Shown one piece after another: positions 42,676-52,642 of a DNA stretch of 64,000 nucleotides. The DNA is from an uncultured Clostridia bacterium. GTDB lineage: Bacteria; Bacillota; Clostridia; Christensenellales; Borkfalkiaceae. Position 1 is the first letter of the stretch; each line of letters begins with the position of its first letter. The position numbers and the translations under genes were made by a program. The stretch covers positions 1-64,000 of the forward strand of contig CANRIK010000001.1 in NCBI GenBank assembly GCA_947630705.1. The letters run 5' to 3'. The notes beneath the pieces were generated by a model that was given only the letters and a program-made list of their open reading frames with translations, did no database searches and was not told the DNA's origin.

Positions 42676-44505
42676 TTATGCCTGTTTTTTCTCTTTTGCG
42701 CGTGCCTTTGCGCGAAGTTCGCTGTCGAGAATACGCTTGCGTATACGGATATTTTTTGGCGTGACTTCGAGAAGCTCGTCGTCGCCTATGAATTCAAGAC
42801 ACTCTTCGAGGCTCATTCTCTTGGGCGTTATAAGGCGTAGCGCCTCGTCGCTCGACGAAGAACGGGTGTTGGTGAGGTGCTTCGTTTTGCAGACGTTTAC
42901 GTTTATATCCTCGCTTTTAGGAGACTCGCCTATTACCATTCCCTCGTAGACGGGTGTGCCGGCGCCTATAAACAGCGTGCCTCTGCCCTGTGCGTTGAAA
43001 AGTCCGTACGTCACAGATTCTCCCGTTTCGAAAGCTATGAGAGAGCCTGTCGTACGACGGGCGATTTCGCCCTTGTAGGGCTGATACTCGAAGAATACGC
43101 TGTTCATGACTCCTTCGCCCTTTGTGGAAGTGAGAAATTCAGACTTGTATCCGAAGAGCCCCCTCGCCGGAATTATAAATTCGAGGCGAGTACGGCTGCC
43201 GACGGCGCTCATGTGCAGAAGTTCGCCCTTTCTGTTGCCCATGCTCTGGAAAACGGCTCCCGTGGATTCGTCGGGAACGTCGATTATGAGACGTTCCATC
43301 GGCTCGTAACGAACTCCGTCGATTTCCTTATAGAGCACTTTGGGGGTCGAGACCTGAAACTCATAGCCTTCGCGCCGCATACTTTCAATCAGAATGGAGA
43401 GGTGCATCTCTCCTCGGCCGCAGACGCGGTAGCTGTCGGCGCTGCCCGTCTCCTCCACGCGCAGAGAGACATCTTTCAAAAGCTCGCGGAAGAGTCTGTC
43501 GTGCAGGTGACGGGTGGTTACGAATTTTCCGTCCTGTCCGGCAAACGGCGAATCGTTGACCGAGAATGTCATTTCGACGGTGGGTTCGGTTATCTTCACG
43601 AATTTATGAGGTTCGACGCAATCGGGGGAGCAGACGGTATCGCCTATATTTATCTTTTCCAAACCAGAAAAACATACTATATCTCCGGCCTTGGCCTCTT
43701 CGCAAGGCACGCGGTTGAGCCCCTCAATCTGATAGAGGTTCACGATCTTGCCGGCATTTTTGAGCTGAATATTATTGTAATTGGCAACGACTACCGGTTG
43801 TCCCTGTTTTATAACGCCGCGCTCTATTCTGCCTATGCCTATTCTGCCGACATAATCGTTATAGTCTATCGAGGAGCACAGAAGTTGAGCCGGCCCCTCG
43901 ACGTCGGCGTCCATGGGGGGAATGTGCGAGAGAATAGTATCGAACAAGGGAGACAGATCGGTCCCGGGCTTGTTCAAATCGAGAGTGGCCGTGCCGTCTC
44001 TGCCCGAACACCAGACGACGGGGCTGGAAAATTGGTCGTCGGAAGCATTTAAATCGAGCAAAAGTTCCAAAATTTCATCCTGAACCTCGTTGAGACGAGC
44101 GTCGGGGCGGTCGATTTTATTTACGACTATTATGAGTCTATGTCCCATTTCGAGGGCCTTTTGCACCACGAATCTTGTCTGCGGCATCGGACCCTCCGCC
44201 GCGTCCACAAGCACAAGCACGCCGTTTACCATCATCATTACGCGCTCCACTTCGCCTGAAAAATCGGCGTGCCCCGGGGTGTCCACTATATTTATTTTTA
44301 CGCCGTTGTAATGAATCGACGTATTCTTTGCAAGAATAGTTATTCCGCGCTCGCGCTCCAAGTCGTTGCTGTCCATAACTCTCTCTTCAACCGCCTGATT
44401 GTCGCGAAAGGTATGGCTCTGTTTCAACATTGCGTCTACGAGAGTGGTCTTGCCGTGGTCTACATGCGCTATTATCGCTACGTTTCTTAAATCGTTTCTA
44501 ATCAT
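42676..44505 (-). CDS. typA: Ribosome-binding GTPase TypA/BipA
   Basis: 609 residues; EF-G-like GTPase that helps 50S assembly under stress. G1 [16 protein letters not shown]2/G3 [13 protein letters not shown] and [16 protein letters not shown]4 VNKIDRP. The BipA C-terminal domain ([42 protein letters not shown]) and the basic tail are present. It lies downstream of gpsA with a 70-nt gap. Confidence 0.97.
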   Translation of the reverse strand: MIRNDLRNVAIIAHVDHGKTTLVDAMLKQSHTFRDNQAVEERVMDSNDLERERGITILAKNTSIHYNGVKINIVDTPGHADFSGEVERVMMMVNGVLVLVDAAEGPMPQTRFVVQKALEMGHRLIIVVNKIDRPDARLNEVQDEILELLLDLNASDDQFSSPVVWCSGRDGTATLDLNKPGTDLSPLFDTILSHIPPMDADVEGPAQLLCSSIDYNDYVGRIGIGRIERGVIKQGQPVVVANYNNIQLKNAGKIVNLYQIEGLNRVPCEEAKAGDIVCFSGLEKINIGDTVCSPDCVEPHKFVKITEPTVEMTFSVNDSPFAGQDGKFVTTRHLHDRLFRELLKDVSLRVEETGSADSYRVCGRGEMHLSILIESMRREGYEFQVSTPKVLYKEIDGVRYEPMERLIIDVPDESTGAVFQSMGNRKGELLHMSAVGSRTRLEFIIPARGLFGYKSEFLTSTKGEGVMNSVFFEYQPYKGEIARRTTGSLIAFETGESVTYGLFNAQGRGTLFIGAGTPVYEGMVIGESPKSEDINVNVCKTKHLTNTRSSSSDEALRLITPKRMSLEECLEFIGDDELLEVTPKNIRIRKRILDSELRAKARAKEKKQA

Positions 44506-44575
44506 AATCTGTCCCGTATATTCAGTCCTGTAATAAAGTCTTTAATCAAAAATATTCAAAAATGCGCTCTTTTAT

Positions 44576-45565
44576 TTAAAATTCGCTCTTTGTGCTGCGT
44601 TCGAAGAGCTTCAAAATTATTTTCATGCAATTCTTTGCTCCGTCGCCCGATTCAAAGGCATGAGATAAGAAACACGCCTCGTATACGGCGTTGGTTATGG
44701 GAAGTTCGAGGTTGTATTTATCCCCCAGCTCCTTCATTGCCTTGGCCGTCATTACGCCCTCGGCAAGTTTTTCGAAGCGCGCGCCGTGCGCCATCATCTC
44801 TCCGTATTTCCTGTTGTGGGAATATTCCGAAAAGAGAGTCGTTTCATAGTCGCCGAGATGTGCCAAACCGTAAGCGGAAGTAAAATCGCCGCCCATGGCC
44901 TTGATGAGCTTGCCTACTTCGTATGCGCCGCGCGCCATGAGAGGGCCTTTCAGACTTACATAGCCGCTTCCGTCGAGCACGCCGGCGGCTATGCCCAGCA
45001 CGTTTTTTGCCGCCGCGCCTATCTCGCTGCCTATTATGTCGTTTCCGTAATAGAATCTTATCAGATTGGATTTGAAATTATCGGCGATATAACGTTTGAG
45101 ATTTTCGTCGTAGCTGTCTATAACCATGCAATTAGGGATTCCGCGAGTAAACGCCTGAATGTGACCCGGACCCACCCATACGGCAATCTTTTCTCTTCCG
45201 ATTCCGCTCTCTATTAGCACTTCGGAGAGGCGCTTGCCCGTGGCCTCCTCTATTCCCTTCATGCACAGTACGAAAATTTTATCCTGTACGGGATATTTTA
45301 CGACCCTCTGCATAAAGCCGCGCAACCCCTGCGAAGAAATGGAAATTATAATTACGTCGGCGGAGGTCACCGCACGCTCCAAATCGCACGTAAGTTCAAT
45401 CGATTTGTCGAGAACGACGTATTCGTTTTTGCCTTCCCTTTTGAGCACTTCGTAGGAATAGTCTCCCTCCGGCCCCCAAGATATGACCTTATTTTTGAGA
45501 ACGGTAGCCTGATACCACGCTATAAACGAACCCCATCGTCCGCAACCGAGTACGGATACATTCAT
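44576..45565 (-). CDS. gpsA: Glycerol-3-phosphate dehydrogenase [NAD(P)+]
   Basis: 329 residues; makes sn-glycerol-3-phosphate for phospholipids. The N-terminal nucleotide loop is VLGCGRWGSF (GxGxxG), then SSQGLRGFM, VWVGPGHIQAFTRGIPN (canonical GPSxA replaced by GPGHI), IGSEIGAAAKNVLGIAAG (catalytic Lys), and ARGAYEVGKLIKAMG. Lower conservation of the classical SGPS motif suggests the divergent clostridial subgroup. It starts 9 nt after recR. Confidence 0.88.
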   Translation of the reverse strand: MNVSVLGCGRWGSFIAWYQATVLKNKVISWGPEGDYSYEVLKREGKNEYVVLDKSIELTCDLERAVTSADVIIISISSQGLRGFMQRVVKYPVQDKIFVLCMKGIEEATGKRLSEVLIESGIGREKIAVWVGPGHIQAFTRGIPNCMVIDSYDENLKRYIADNFKSNLIRFYYGNDIIGSEIGAAAKNVLGIAAGVLDGSGYVSLKGPLMARGAYEVGKLIKAMGGDFTSAYGLAHLGDYETTLFSEYSHNRKYGEMMAHGARFEKLAEGVMTAKAMKELGDKYNLELPITNAVYEACFLSHAFESGDGAKNCMKIILKLFERSTKSEF

Positions 45566-45574
45566 ACTTTGCTC

Positions 45575-46165
45575 CTAAATCTGTTTTCTCTCTATCAGCG
45601 CGCGAGCGAGCGTGACCTCGTCGGTATATTCGAGTTCGCCGCCCACGGGTATCCCGTGCGCCAGCCTTGTGACAGTGATTCCGAGAGGCTTTAAAAGCCT
45701 TGCTATATACATTGCGGTAGCCTCGCCCTCGACGTCGGGATTGGTCGCCATTATTACTTCCTTTACGCCGCCGTCTATACGGGCAAGCAGTTCCTTTATC
45801 CTTATGTCGTTCGGGCCTACTCCGTCCATGGGCGAAATTACGCCGTGCAGTACGTGGTATACTCCCTTATACTCGTGAAGTTTTTCCATTGCAACGACGT
45901 CTTTGGGCTCCTTCACCACGCAAATCGTGCTCTTGTCGCGCGAACGGCAGATATCGCACACCTCGTCTTCGGTAAAGTTGCCGCATATCTTGCAATACCT
46001 GACGCGCTGTTTGCAATAGATAATGCTCTCCGCAAACTGTTTGGCCTCCGCATCGCTCATGCCTATTATTTTATAGGCATAGCGTTGCGCCGTCTTTTTG
46101 CCGACGCCCGGGAGTTTCGAAAATTCGTTTATCAGTCTGCCTATCGGCTCGATAAATACGTCCAA
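45575..46165 (-). CDS. recR: Recombination protein RecR
   Basis: 196 residues from a TTG start at 46165, chosen because AAAGGAG sits about 7 nt ahead and the protein then begins in the usual way ([27 protein letters not shown]). A frame up to 46207 would add unlikely residues. Helix-hairpin-helix (about 10-30), zinc finger [47 protein letters not shown], and a Walker-B-like tail with [22 protein letters not shown]. Acts with RecFO at gaps. Standard dnaX-ybaB-recR order. Confidence 0.95.
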   Translation of the reverse strand: MDVFIEPIGRLINEFSKLPGVGKKTAQRYAYKIIGMSDAEAKQFAESIIYCKQRVRYCKICGNFTEDEVCDICRSRDKSTICVVKEPKDVVAMEKLHEYKGVYHVLHGVISPMDGVGPNDIRIKELLARIDGGVKEVIMATNPDVEGEATAMYIARLLKPLGITVTRLAHGIPVGGELEYTDEVTLARALIERKQI

Positions 46166-46242
46166 ATCTTTCTCCTTTCTACCAGAAAACGCCCGTGGAG
46201 CGGTCAAACCGCCGTCGGGCAGAATGTCTCAATGCCGCCGCG

Positions 46243-46611
46243 TCAGCGAAGAAGTCCGCCGCCGGCCTTGGCAAAGGGGCCCATTTTCTCTTCGTACGCC
46301 TCGTCAGCCTTTTTATATCCGTCGAGGATAGCCGCCATGATGAGGTCTTCGAGCATTTCCACGTCGTCTTCGTCCGTTATATCCACTATTTCGGAGAGTT
46401 TGCTGCCGAATTCGACGCCGTTTATTATTTTCTTGCCGTTCATATAGACGACAACCGTTTCGTCGCCCTCTTCTCCGCCGCCGGAAAGCCCTACGACTTC
46501 GAGCTCTTCGAGCTCTTTATCGGCTTCCTGCATCTGTTCCTGCATTTTCTGCGCTTCGCGGAGCATGTTCTGCATATTGCCCATTCCTCCGCCGCCTCTG
46601 TATCCTGCCAT
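46243..46611 (-). CDS. Nucleoid-associated protein YbaB/EbfC
   Basis: 122 residues from the ATG at 46611 (AAGGAG in front; an earlier ATG 3 codons upstream lacks spacing). A Gly/Met-rich start (AGYRGGGGMGNMQNML), the helix REAQKMQEQMQEADKELEELEVVG, then beta strands with VVVYMNGKKIINGVEF and a helix LEDLIMAAILDGYKKADE. Forms DNA-binding dimers. It lies between dnaX and recR, as in most bacteria. Confidence 0.93.
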   Translation of the reverse strand: MAGYRGGGGMGNMQNMLREAQKMQEQMQEADKELEELEVVGLSGGGEEGDETVVVYMNGKKIINGVEFGSKLSEIVDITDEDDVEMLEDLIMAAILDGYKKADEAYEEKMGPFAKAGGGLLR

Positions 46612-46652
46612 AATTTTCACTCCTTATTTTTAGGGTATTTATTCCATAATAG

Positions 46653-48416
46653 CTATTTGACGTCTATATCCGTGCCGAAATTCTTTTTAAGCTCGCCGAG
46701 GGCCTTGTCGAAATCGCTCTCGCCCTTGGGACGGAATACGACTTCGTAACTCGTAATCCCGAGATCCGTGAGGACGCCGCCGAGAAAATTGAAATTATCG
46801 GGACGGTTGAGCGCCTTGTATACCGACTCGTTATCGGAGATAAGAATAAGTTTGTCGCCCTCGAATTCCATCTGCAAGTCCATGCAAAGGGTGAAAACCA
46901 CCGCATTTTTATGGGTTGTGCGCAGACTTTTTATGATTTTTGCGAAAATCGTCCGCTTTTCGCTCTCGCCGAGGCTTCCGACGCGAGGCGCCATTTCGGG
47001 GGTCTCGTCCCATAGCGCCGGCTGCGTGGGTTCGCTCTTCATCGCAACCGATTTGCCGAACGGCGAGACGCCGTCGTCGGGAATGAGCTCTTCCGAGGAG
47101 CTCAAAGATTTGTTTTCGGTTTTCTCCGATTGCTTTGCGGCCGAGCCTAACGATCGGCTCTTTCCCGTGTTTTCAGCAAAATCGGAGTCTTTGAGAGGCT
47201 CCTTCCCACCTTCCGTTGCCTTTGCCGAGACTTCCGGCGAAAAATAGCGCTGTCTGTCGGCGGAGAGCGCTTCTATCTTCTTTTCAAGCGCCGAAATCTT
47301 GCCGATAAGAGCGTCAACGTTATAATCGGCCTCGGGTGAGGAGCACTTCATAACTGCCGTTTCCAAAGTTATTCTGCCGCTTGTGGAGTAACGCATGTCC
47401 GTTTCGGTCTTGGCTAAAATTTCCGTTACCCGAAGGAGCTTGTGTCCGTCCGTCGCAGAGGCGACCTCCTCCATTTTTTTGTACATTTCCGTCGGCAGAT
47501 TGATTATTTCGCGCGCGGTGCGGCAAACCTTGACTATCGCGAGATTATTGAGGAAATTCAACAAGTCCTTTATGAGAACGCCGACGCTCTTGCCCGTGGA
47601 AAGTATTTTTTCGACTGCGAGCAAAGCGTTCTGACCGTCCTCGGTGAGAATATACTTGCAGATATCTGCAATTTCGTAAAAATCCGCAGACCCCAAAACG
47701 GCGGTCACGTCGTCGTAAGTCAGCTTTCCGGAGGAGTACGACGCGCACATATCGGCAATGGAGAGACTGTCGCGAGCGCTTCCGGCGCCGGCTCTGGCGA
47801 TTGCGGAAACGGCCTCGGCCTCATATTCCTTTCCCGTCTTTTCAAGTACGTTTTTGATGAGGTCTTCGAGATCTTTTTGAGGAATGAGTTTGAAATCGAA
47901 GCGCATGCATCTCGATAAAATGGTAGCCGGAATTTTTTGAGGCTCGGTCGTCGCGAGAATGAACACGGCGTGCGCAGGAGGTTCTTCGAGAGTCTTTAAC
48001 ACTGCGTTGAACGCCGATTGCGTGAGCATGTGCACTTCGTCGATAATGTATACCTTATACTTTCCCGCCACGGGGGGATACTGTACTTTTTCGCGGAGGT
48101 CGCGCATCTCGTCCACGCCGTTGTTGGAAGCCGCGTCGATTTCGGAAATATCGAGATTGCTCCCCTCCGCAAGAGCGCGGCACGTGGGGCATTTGCCGCA
48201 TGGCGAGGAATTGACGGGGTTCTCGCAATTTATGGCTCGCGCAAAAATTTTGGCAAGGGTGGTTTTTCCCGTGCCGCGAGGACCGCAGAAGAGATAGGCA
48301 TGGCCCACTCTTTTGCCGTCTATCTGATTTTTGAGGATACGGACTATATGTTCCTGACGGACCACCTCGTCGAACGACGTGGGGCGGAAAGTCCTGTAAA
48401 ACGCAAGATATGCCAT
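46653..48416 (-). CDS. dnaX: DNA polymerase III subunit gamma/tau
   Basis: 587 residues; the clamp-loader motor. Walker A GPRGTGKTTLAKIFA (about 44-58), zinc knuckle C-x8-C-x2-C-x2-C (CENPVNSSPCGKCPTC), Walker B KVYIIDEVHML, sensor ATTEPQKIPATILSRC. After about residue 365 comes a low-complexity Ser/Glu linker (AKATEGGKEPLKDSD...), then a C-terminal domain (about 485-585) of tau type. No programmed-frameshift slippery site was noted. Confidence 0.96.
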   Translation of the reverse strand: MAYLAFYRTFRPTSFDEVVRQEHIVRILKNQIDGKRVGHAYLFCGPRGTGKTTLAKIFARAINCENPVNSSPCGKCPTCRALAEGSNLDISEIDAASNNGVDEMRDLREKVQYPPVAGKYKVYIIDEVHMLTQSAFNAVLKTLEEPPAHAVFILATTEPQKIPATILSRCMRFDFKLIPQKDLEDLIKNVLEKTGKEYEAEAVSAIARAGAGSARDSLSIADMCASYSSGKLTYDDVTAVLGSADFYEIADICKYILTEDGQNALLAVEKILSTGKSVGVLIKDLLNFLNNLAIVKVCRTAREIINLPTEMYKKMEEVASATDGHKLLRVTEILAKTETDMRYSTSGRITLETAVMKCSSPEADYNVDALIGKISALEKKIEALSADRQRYFSPEVSAKATEGGKEPLKDSDFAENTGKSRSLGSAAKQSEKTENKSLSSSEELIPDDGVSPFGKSVAMKSEPTQPALWDETPEMAPRVGSLGESEKRTIFAKIIKSLRTTHKNAVVFTLCMDLQMEFEGDKLILISDNESVYKALNRPDNFNFLGGVLTDLGITSYEVVFRPKGESDFDKALGELKKNFGTDIDVK

Positions 48417-48432
48417 TGATTCCTCCGTTTAC

Positions 48433-48999
48433 TTAACTCGATTTGTTCTGTTTATAGTACGATTTCTGCAACTTGTTCTTTGCGCGCGCAAGGGCGTTGC
48501 CCACGCTCTTTGCCGACTTGCCCATGGAGGACGCTATCTCCGAATTGGTAAGTCCGTCAAGGTACATTACCGTCACTTTGAATTCAAACGCCGAAAGCAG
48601 AGCGGAAATTCTTTGCAGAAATTCGCCGCGCTGCTCGCGGCGGATAAGCTCGTCCTCGGGATCGGAAAAATCGCGCATGGAATCTATTTCGACTATCGGC
48701 ACGAAATTATTCAACGCGGAATATTTTGCGCCGAGACTCTTTTTTACGGCGTCGATAACGGCGTTCCTGACGCATTTATAAGCGTATGTGGAGAATGTTA
48801 TTCCGCTCTTCGTATCGTAACCGCCGATTGCGGAATACAGCCCAACCATTCCCTCCTGAAACAAATCTTCGTCGGTGCCGCCGCTAATGAAAAATCCGGC
48901 GGCGACGGACTTCGCAAGAGGAGAATATTTTTTTAAGATTTCGCTCTGGGCGTTTTTATCGCCTGCGCGAGCGGATATTATTAATTGTTCGTCGGTCAT
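48433..48999 (-). CDS. sigH: Sigma-70-family factor, SigH (Spo0H)-like
   Basis: 188 residues with regions 2 and 4: DEQLIISARAGDKNAQSEILKKYSPLAKSVA, DLFQEGMVGLYSAIGGYDTKSGITFSTYAYKCVRNAVIDAVKK (region 2), and LLSAFEFKVTVMYLDGLTNSEIASSMGKSAKSVGNALARAKNKL (region 4). In Bacillus, SigH starts sporulation genes. The mrnC-rlmB-sigH order here supports SigH over an ECF factor. It overlaps rlmB by 4 bp. Slightly shorter than Bacillus SigH (about 218). Confidence 0.88.
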   Translation of the reverse strand: MTDEQLIISARAGDKNAQSEILKKYSPLAKSVAAGFFISGGTDEDLFQEGMVGLYSAIGGYDTKSGITFSTYAYKCVRNAVIDAVKKSLGAKYSALNNFVPIVEIDSMRDFSDPEDELIRREQRGEFLQRISALLSAFEFKVTVMYLDGLTNSEIASSMGKSAKSVGNALARAKNKLQKSYYKQNKSS

Positions 49000-49703
49000 C
49001 TTCTTCTTAAAACTTCATATGCGGCTATTCCCAGCGCGACGGACGCGTTGAGGGAGTTGACTTTGCCCTTCAAAGGTATGGAGACGGTAAAATCGCATTT
49101 CTCTCGCGTGAGGCGTCTGACGCCGCTGTCCTCTCCGCCTATGACGAGAGCTATATTGCCGGAAAGCTCCGTTTCGTATATACATTTGCCGTCGGCTTCA
49201 AGAGCATATATCCAAAAGCCGGCGTCCTTTAAAATATCTATGGCTCTGTTTATGGACGTGACTTTTGCCACTTTGATATGGTTTGCCGCGCCCGAAGAGA
49301 CGCGTATGACTGCCTCGGTTACGCTGGCGGAATTGTTGGAGGGAATTACCACTCCGTTTGCTCCCACACATTCGGCCACCCTTATTATTGAGCCGAGATT
49401 GTGCACGTCCTCTATTCCGTCGCACAGAATAATCAAACCGTCGTGTGAGTTCGCCTCAATCACTTCGTCTACGGTCGCATACTCGTAATCGGAAGAAAAA
49501 GCTATAACTCCCTGATGTCTGCCTTCCGCGCTCTCTCTGTCGAGAACCTTTTTATCTACAAACTGAACGCGGACCTCTTTTTTGCGAGCTTCGGCGAAAA
49601 TCCTGCCGAGCGAACCGCCCGAATTCTTTTCGAGAAGAATTTTATCTATGGGCTTGTCTGTTTTGAGAAGCTCAAAAACGGCGTTTCTGCCCTCCGTTTT
49701 CAT
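48996..49703 (-). CDS. rlmB: 23S rRNA 2'-O-methyltransferase RlmB-like (SpoU family)
   Basis: 235 residues. N-terminal substrate-binding domain (EGRNAVFELLKTDKPIDKILLEK) and the C-terminal trefoil-knot methyltransferase with ILCDGIEDVHNLGSIIRVAECVGANGVVIP, AVIRVSSGAANHIKVAKV, IALVIGGEDSGVRRLTREKCDFTVSIPLKGKVNSLNASVALGIAAYE. RlmB methylates G2251 in the peptidyl-transferase loop; TrmH relatives act on tRNA, so the substrate is inferred from context. Coupled to sigH. Confidence 0.93.
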   Translation of the reverse strand: MKTEGRNAVFELLKTDKPIDKILLEKNSGGSLGRIFAEARKKEVRVQFVDKKVLDRESAEGRHQGVIAFSSDYEYATVDEVIEANSHDGLIILCDGIEDVHNLGSIIRVAECVGANGVVIPSNNSASVTEAVIRVSSGAANHIKVAKVTSINRAIDILKDAGFWIYALEADGKCIYETELSGNIALVIGGEDSGVRRLTREKCDFTVSIPLKGKVNSLNASVALGIAAYEVLRRR

Positions 49704-49715
49704 TTTAAAATCCTC

Positions 49716-50117
49716 CTAATTGTTCCCGACGCCGCGGCTCATAAGATAGAGCAGCCTGTCGCTTTTGCCCGTGAGATACAGCCAGCCCAGCACAGCTTCG
49801 AAGCCCGTGGAGTTGTTGTACTCCGAAATATCGGCGTTCTTGCTGTGGGAAGGCTTTTTCGCGTTTCTTCCGCGCCTGAAAATATCCGCCTCGTGAGGAG
49901 TAAATTCCTCCTCTACTCCTTTAAGGTAAACGTTCTGACCGTGGGCGGAGACCTCTGCGGAAGTCATCTTTTGGAGAACGCCAGAGGTATAGTCCGCTTC
50001 AAGCGAAAACTTTTGCCTTACATACAGAGACCATACCGCGTCGCCGACAAAAGCCAGCGTTACGGGATTTAAATTGTCCGCCCTGTTTTCGGGCAGCGGC
50101 GCGAAAAATTCAAACAT
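49716..50117 (-). CDS. mrnC: Mini-ribonuclease 3
   Basis: 133 residues from the ATG at 50117 (GGAAAAAG in front); a longer frame to 50312 runs antisense through the amidase gene and is rejected. RNase III catalytic fold without the dsRNA-binding domain: NPVTLAFVGDAVWSLYVRQKF (Asp in the signature), RRGRNAKKPSHSKNADISEYNNSTGFEAVLGWLYLTG. Matures 23S rRNA in Bacillus. Upstream of rlmB and sigH as in Bacillus. Confidence 0.93.
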   Translation of the reverse strand: MFEFFAPLPENRADNLNPVTLAFVGDAVWSLYVRQKFSLEADYTSGVLQKMTSAEVSAHGQNVYLKGVEEEFTPHEADIFRRGRNAKKPSHSKNADISEYNNSTGFEAVLGWLYLTGKSDRLLYLMSRGVGNN

Positions 50118-50181
50118 ATCTTTTTCCGCTTTGATTATACTACTTCGGAATAAAAAAAGCAAATATTCCATAGTATATAGC

Positions 50182-50874
50182 GTGAAATTAATAGTATTTA
50201 AAAAGAGCGTAATCATAACCGTTATCGCCATAATTTTTGCCGGAATCGCATTGGGACTTTGCGCCGGAGCTCTTGCCTCCGCCGCCTCCGCCGCGCAGAG
50301 CGGAAGGGTCATAGTTATCGACGCCGGTCACGGGGGCATAGACGCCGGCGTTCTGGGCGTCAATACCGGCGTTAAGGAGAGCGACATTAATCTTGCGATA
50401 TCCAAACAATTAAGCGGATTTTTTTCGGAAGCCGGATTTAAAGTTGTTATGACAAGGACTTCGAACGGAGGGCTCTACGGTCTGCCAACAAACGGATTCA
50501 AGATGCGCGACATGAAAAAGCGAAAGGAGATTATAGAAAATTGCGCTGCGGATATGGTCATATCCGTCCATCAGAACTCCTGCCCGTTGAAGAGTCGCAG
50601 AGGCGGTCAGACCTTTTACAACGCGGAGAGCGAAACCGGAAAGCGGCTGGCGGAATGTATTCAATCCTCCCTCAACGAAATGAAAGAGTGCGTGAAGAAG
50701 AGCTCTCCCCTTTCCGGAGACTATTACATGCTGAAATGCACGGAGAGTCCGTCGGTCATAGTGGAATGCGGATTTATGACCAACGGCGAGGACGAAAAAC
50801 TTCTGTCCGACCCGAATTATCAGAAAAACGTCGCATACGCCGTATTTAAGGGCGCAGTAAGTTTCTTCGGTTGA
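50182..50874 (+). CDS. cwlD: N-acetylmuramoyl-L-alanine amidase, CwlD-like
   Basis: About 230 residues from a GTG at 50182, giving KLIVFKKSVIITVIAIIFAGIALGL, a membrane anchor. The frame is open to 50074 but the upstream part is antisense to mrnC. No ribosome site is visible. Zinc amidase (Amidase_3) motifs: VIVIDAGHGGIDAGVLG (His), VKESDINLAISKQL (Glu), VISVHQNS (His), VIVECGFMTNGEDEKLL (catalytic Glu). The 230-residue size and anchor match CwlD, which with PdaA makes muramic lactam in the spore cortex; a PdaA/PdaB-like deacetylase is at 17485. Confidence 0.85.
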   Translation: MKLIVFKKSVIITVIAIIFAGIALGLCAGALASAASAAQSGRVIVIDAGHGGIDAGVLGVNTGVKESDINLAISKQLSGFFSEAGFKVVMTRTSNGGLYGLPTNGFKMRDMKKRKEIIENCAADMVISVHQNSCPLKSRRGGQTFYNAESETGKRLAECIQSSLNEMKECVKKSSPLSGDYYMLKCTESPSVIVECGFMTNGEDEKLLSDPNYQKNVAYAVFKGAVSFFG

Positions 50875-50898
50875 AAAACAGCGGTCTATTCGGTTGAA

Positions 50899-50940
50899 AA
50901 CGGCGGCAAGCGTGTCTGCGCTTGCCGCCGTTAATTTTTT
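50899..50940. terminator. Bidirectional terminator between amidase and FNT genes
   Basis: AACGGCGGCAAGCG / CGCTTGCCGCCGTT with a 6-nt loop, then AATTTTTT on the plus strand; A-rich upstream so also usable on the minus strand. Confidence 0.8.
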
Positions 50941-50968
50941 AATTCTATATCGCCCTTATACTCTCCGT

Positions 50969-51694
50969 TTACGATTTGTTCTCTTCGTTCTCCGTTCCGG
51001 AGGCGACATCGGAATCGGGCTTTTCCGAAGTCTTTTCGGCCTTTGCCTTCGAGGGACGGATTAGTTGCAGAACGGGTATCAAAAGTCCGCCTATCGAGTT
51101 GCCTATTATTATCATTACAAGATATCCGAACGCCTCCCACGAAGCTATACCCGAAGTCGCGAAATAGAAGATATCCGCGATGGAGTGCTCGTAACCGCTC
51201 AAAATAAACGCCGGAATACAGAGCAATATGCCGAGAGGCGTTTTATTGTTGCGGTAGATATCCACGGAAAGATATACGAGTATTCCGCAGAGTACCGCGC
51301 GCAAGAGACCGAAGCCGTAGCCCTGACCGAGTTTGGATGTACAGAGCGCGAGCGCCGTCTCTTTCATGTTGGGGAATACCCAGCCCAAGAGATATCCGAA
51401 GGCAACGGTGCCTATCAAGTTGCCCAAGAGACACAGCAAGAGCACGGAGACGTCCTCCTTTGTATGTTTCTCGGTGAGAAGCCCTATTTTACCCGTATAC
51501 AGCGAGTAGCCGCGCATACATATGCAGACAAGCGCGAGCGAAAAAAAGAACGCGCCGACGTAGCGCATATACGCCACTTCCGCGCTGTAACACGCGAGAA
51601 AAACCGCGCCGCCGAGGGAAATCAACATTCCGGCGAGTACGCCGTCTACCGTCTTTTTCGTAACTGCAAGAGTTTTTTGAGTAAAGTCATTCAT
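50969..51694 (-). CDS. Formate/nitrite transporter family channel
   Basis: 241 residues from the ATG at 51694 (AGGTGT in front). Six membrane segments. FNT marks: GVLAGMLISLGGAVFLAC (first half-helix), LLCLLGNLIGTVAFGYL, CIPAFILSGYEHSIADIFYF (the EHSxAD/NMFF signature), IIIGNSIGGLLIPVL. Moves formate, nitrite or hydrosulfide as small anions; the substrate is not determined. A charged Ser/Glu tail (about 215-241) is cytoplasmic. Downstream of the hemolysin-III gene on the same strand, gap 66 nt. Confidence 0.9.
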   Translation of the reverse strand: MNDFTQKTLAVTKKTVDGVLAGMLISLGGAVFLACYSAEVAYMRYVGAFFFSLALVCICMRGYSLYTGKIGLLTEKHTKEDVSVLLLCLLGNLIGTVAFGYLLGWVFPNMKETALALCTSKLGQGYGFGLLRAVLCGILVYLSVDIYRNNKTPLGILLCIPAFILSGYEHSIADIFYFATSGIASWEAFGYLVMIIIGNSIGGLLIPVLQLIRPSKAKAEKTSEKPDSDVASGTENEENKS

Positions 51695-51760
51695 TTTACA
51701 CCTGTCATTTGTAGATACTTTAAGTATAGCACGCACTCGGGCAGATGTCAAAGATAAAAG

Positions 51761-52453
51761 TCAAATTATCATAAGAAGAATGGACGCCGCTTGAAGAACG
51801 GTGCCTATGAGGTCGAAGAGATGCCATATTGAATGGAAGTATTTGACCTTTTTTCCGAACGCATAGAAAATTATGCCGGAAGTATACGCCACGCCGCCCG
51901 TTAAAAGAAGCCAGAAACTCGCAACGGAGAGGTTAGCGTAAAGCGGCACGAAAGCCGCCAATATCAGCCAGCCCATCAAAAAATAACAGGCCATGGAGAG
52001 TCCTTTTATTACCTTATTGTTCATAGCTATGGCATTGCCCGTTATACCTATCGCCGCCATAGCCCACTCCGCAATAAGAATGGGAATCCCGAAATATGTG
52101 CCGCCCAGCGCCACGAGACAAAACGGGGTGTATGTTCCGGCTATCAGCAGAAAAATCGTGCAGTGGTCGAAAATTCTGAATACCGCCTTTGCCCTGCCGT
52201 TAGGCAGAAAATGATACAGCGCGCTCATCGTATAGAGAATGATTATGCTTATTCCGAATACCGAAACCGCAGTTATTTTTACGGCGTCGGGAAATGCCAA
52301 AATTATTCCGACTGCGAGAGCCGTCAAACCCAGCGCGCCGCCGACGATATGGGAAACGGCGTTGAAAATTTCCTCTCCTTTTGTATAGAACACCGGATAA
52401 CTGTATGTCTTGCCGTTGGCCCTTTTGACCGTTATTGCCGATACCTGTTTCAT
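51761..52453 (-). CDS. Hemolysin III / PAQR-family membrane protein
   Basis: 230 residues, seven membrane segments. Motifs: GEEIFNAVSHIVGGALGL (E..S..H), MSALYHFLPNGRAKAVFRIFDHCTIFLLIAGTYTPF (S-x3-H and D), KVKYFHSIWHLFDLIG (H-x3-H), which together form the zinc site of PAQR proteins (YqfA/TrhA). Role in membrane homeostasis; haemolysis is only a historical name. Start has GAGGTG upstream. Confidence 0.92.
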   Translation of the reverse strand: MKQVSAITVKRANGKTYSYPVFYTKGEEIFNAVSHIVGGALGLTALAVGIILAFPDAVKITAVSVFGISIIILYTMSALYHFLPNGRAKAVFRIFDHCTIFLLIAGTYTPFCLVALGGTYFGIPILIAEWAMAAIGITGNAIAMNNKVIKGLSMACYFLMGWLILAAFVPLYANLSVASFWLLLTGGVAYTSGIIFYAFGKKVKYFHSIWHLFDLIGTVLQAASILLMII

Positions 52454-52572
52454 ATTTCACCTCGCCTTTAATTATAGCGCGTGCGGACATAAAATAAACC
52501 TACTTGAACGTCTCCGCTCTCCACATTTGTACGCGCTTCGGTAGAGCTGCGAAAAACAAACTCTACCAACGC

Positions 52573-52603
52573 AAAAAAGGAGCTCTACCGTGAGTAGAGC
52601 TCC
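52573..52603 (-). terminator. Terminator of the mcsA-mcsB-clpC operon
   Basis: GGAGCTCTAC / GTAGAGCTCC stem then TTTTTTGCG on the minus strand. Further ggtagag/ctctacc half-repeats lie beyond it (52532-52568). Confidence 0.85.
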
Positions 52604-52642
52604 CCATATTTTGCCGCATTTTCGGCATTTTTGCTTAAAAAG

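Noticed and set aside
49716-50312. Longer Mini-III protein starting at 50312
   Set aside because: The extra 65 residues are antisense to the amidase gene; the short form has a ribosome site and normal length.
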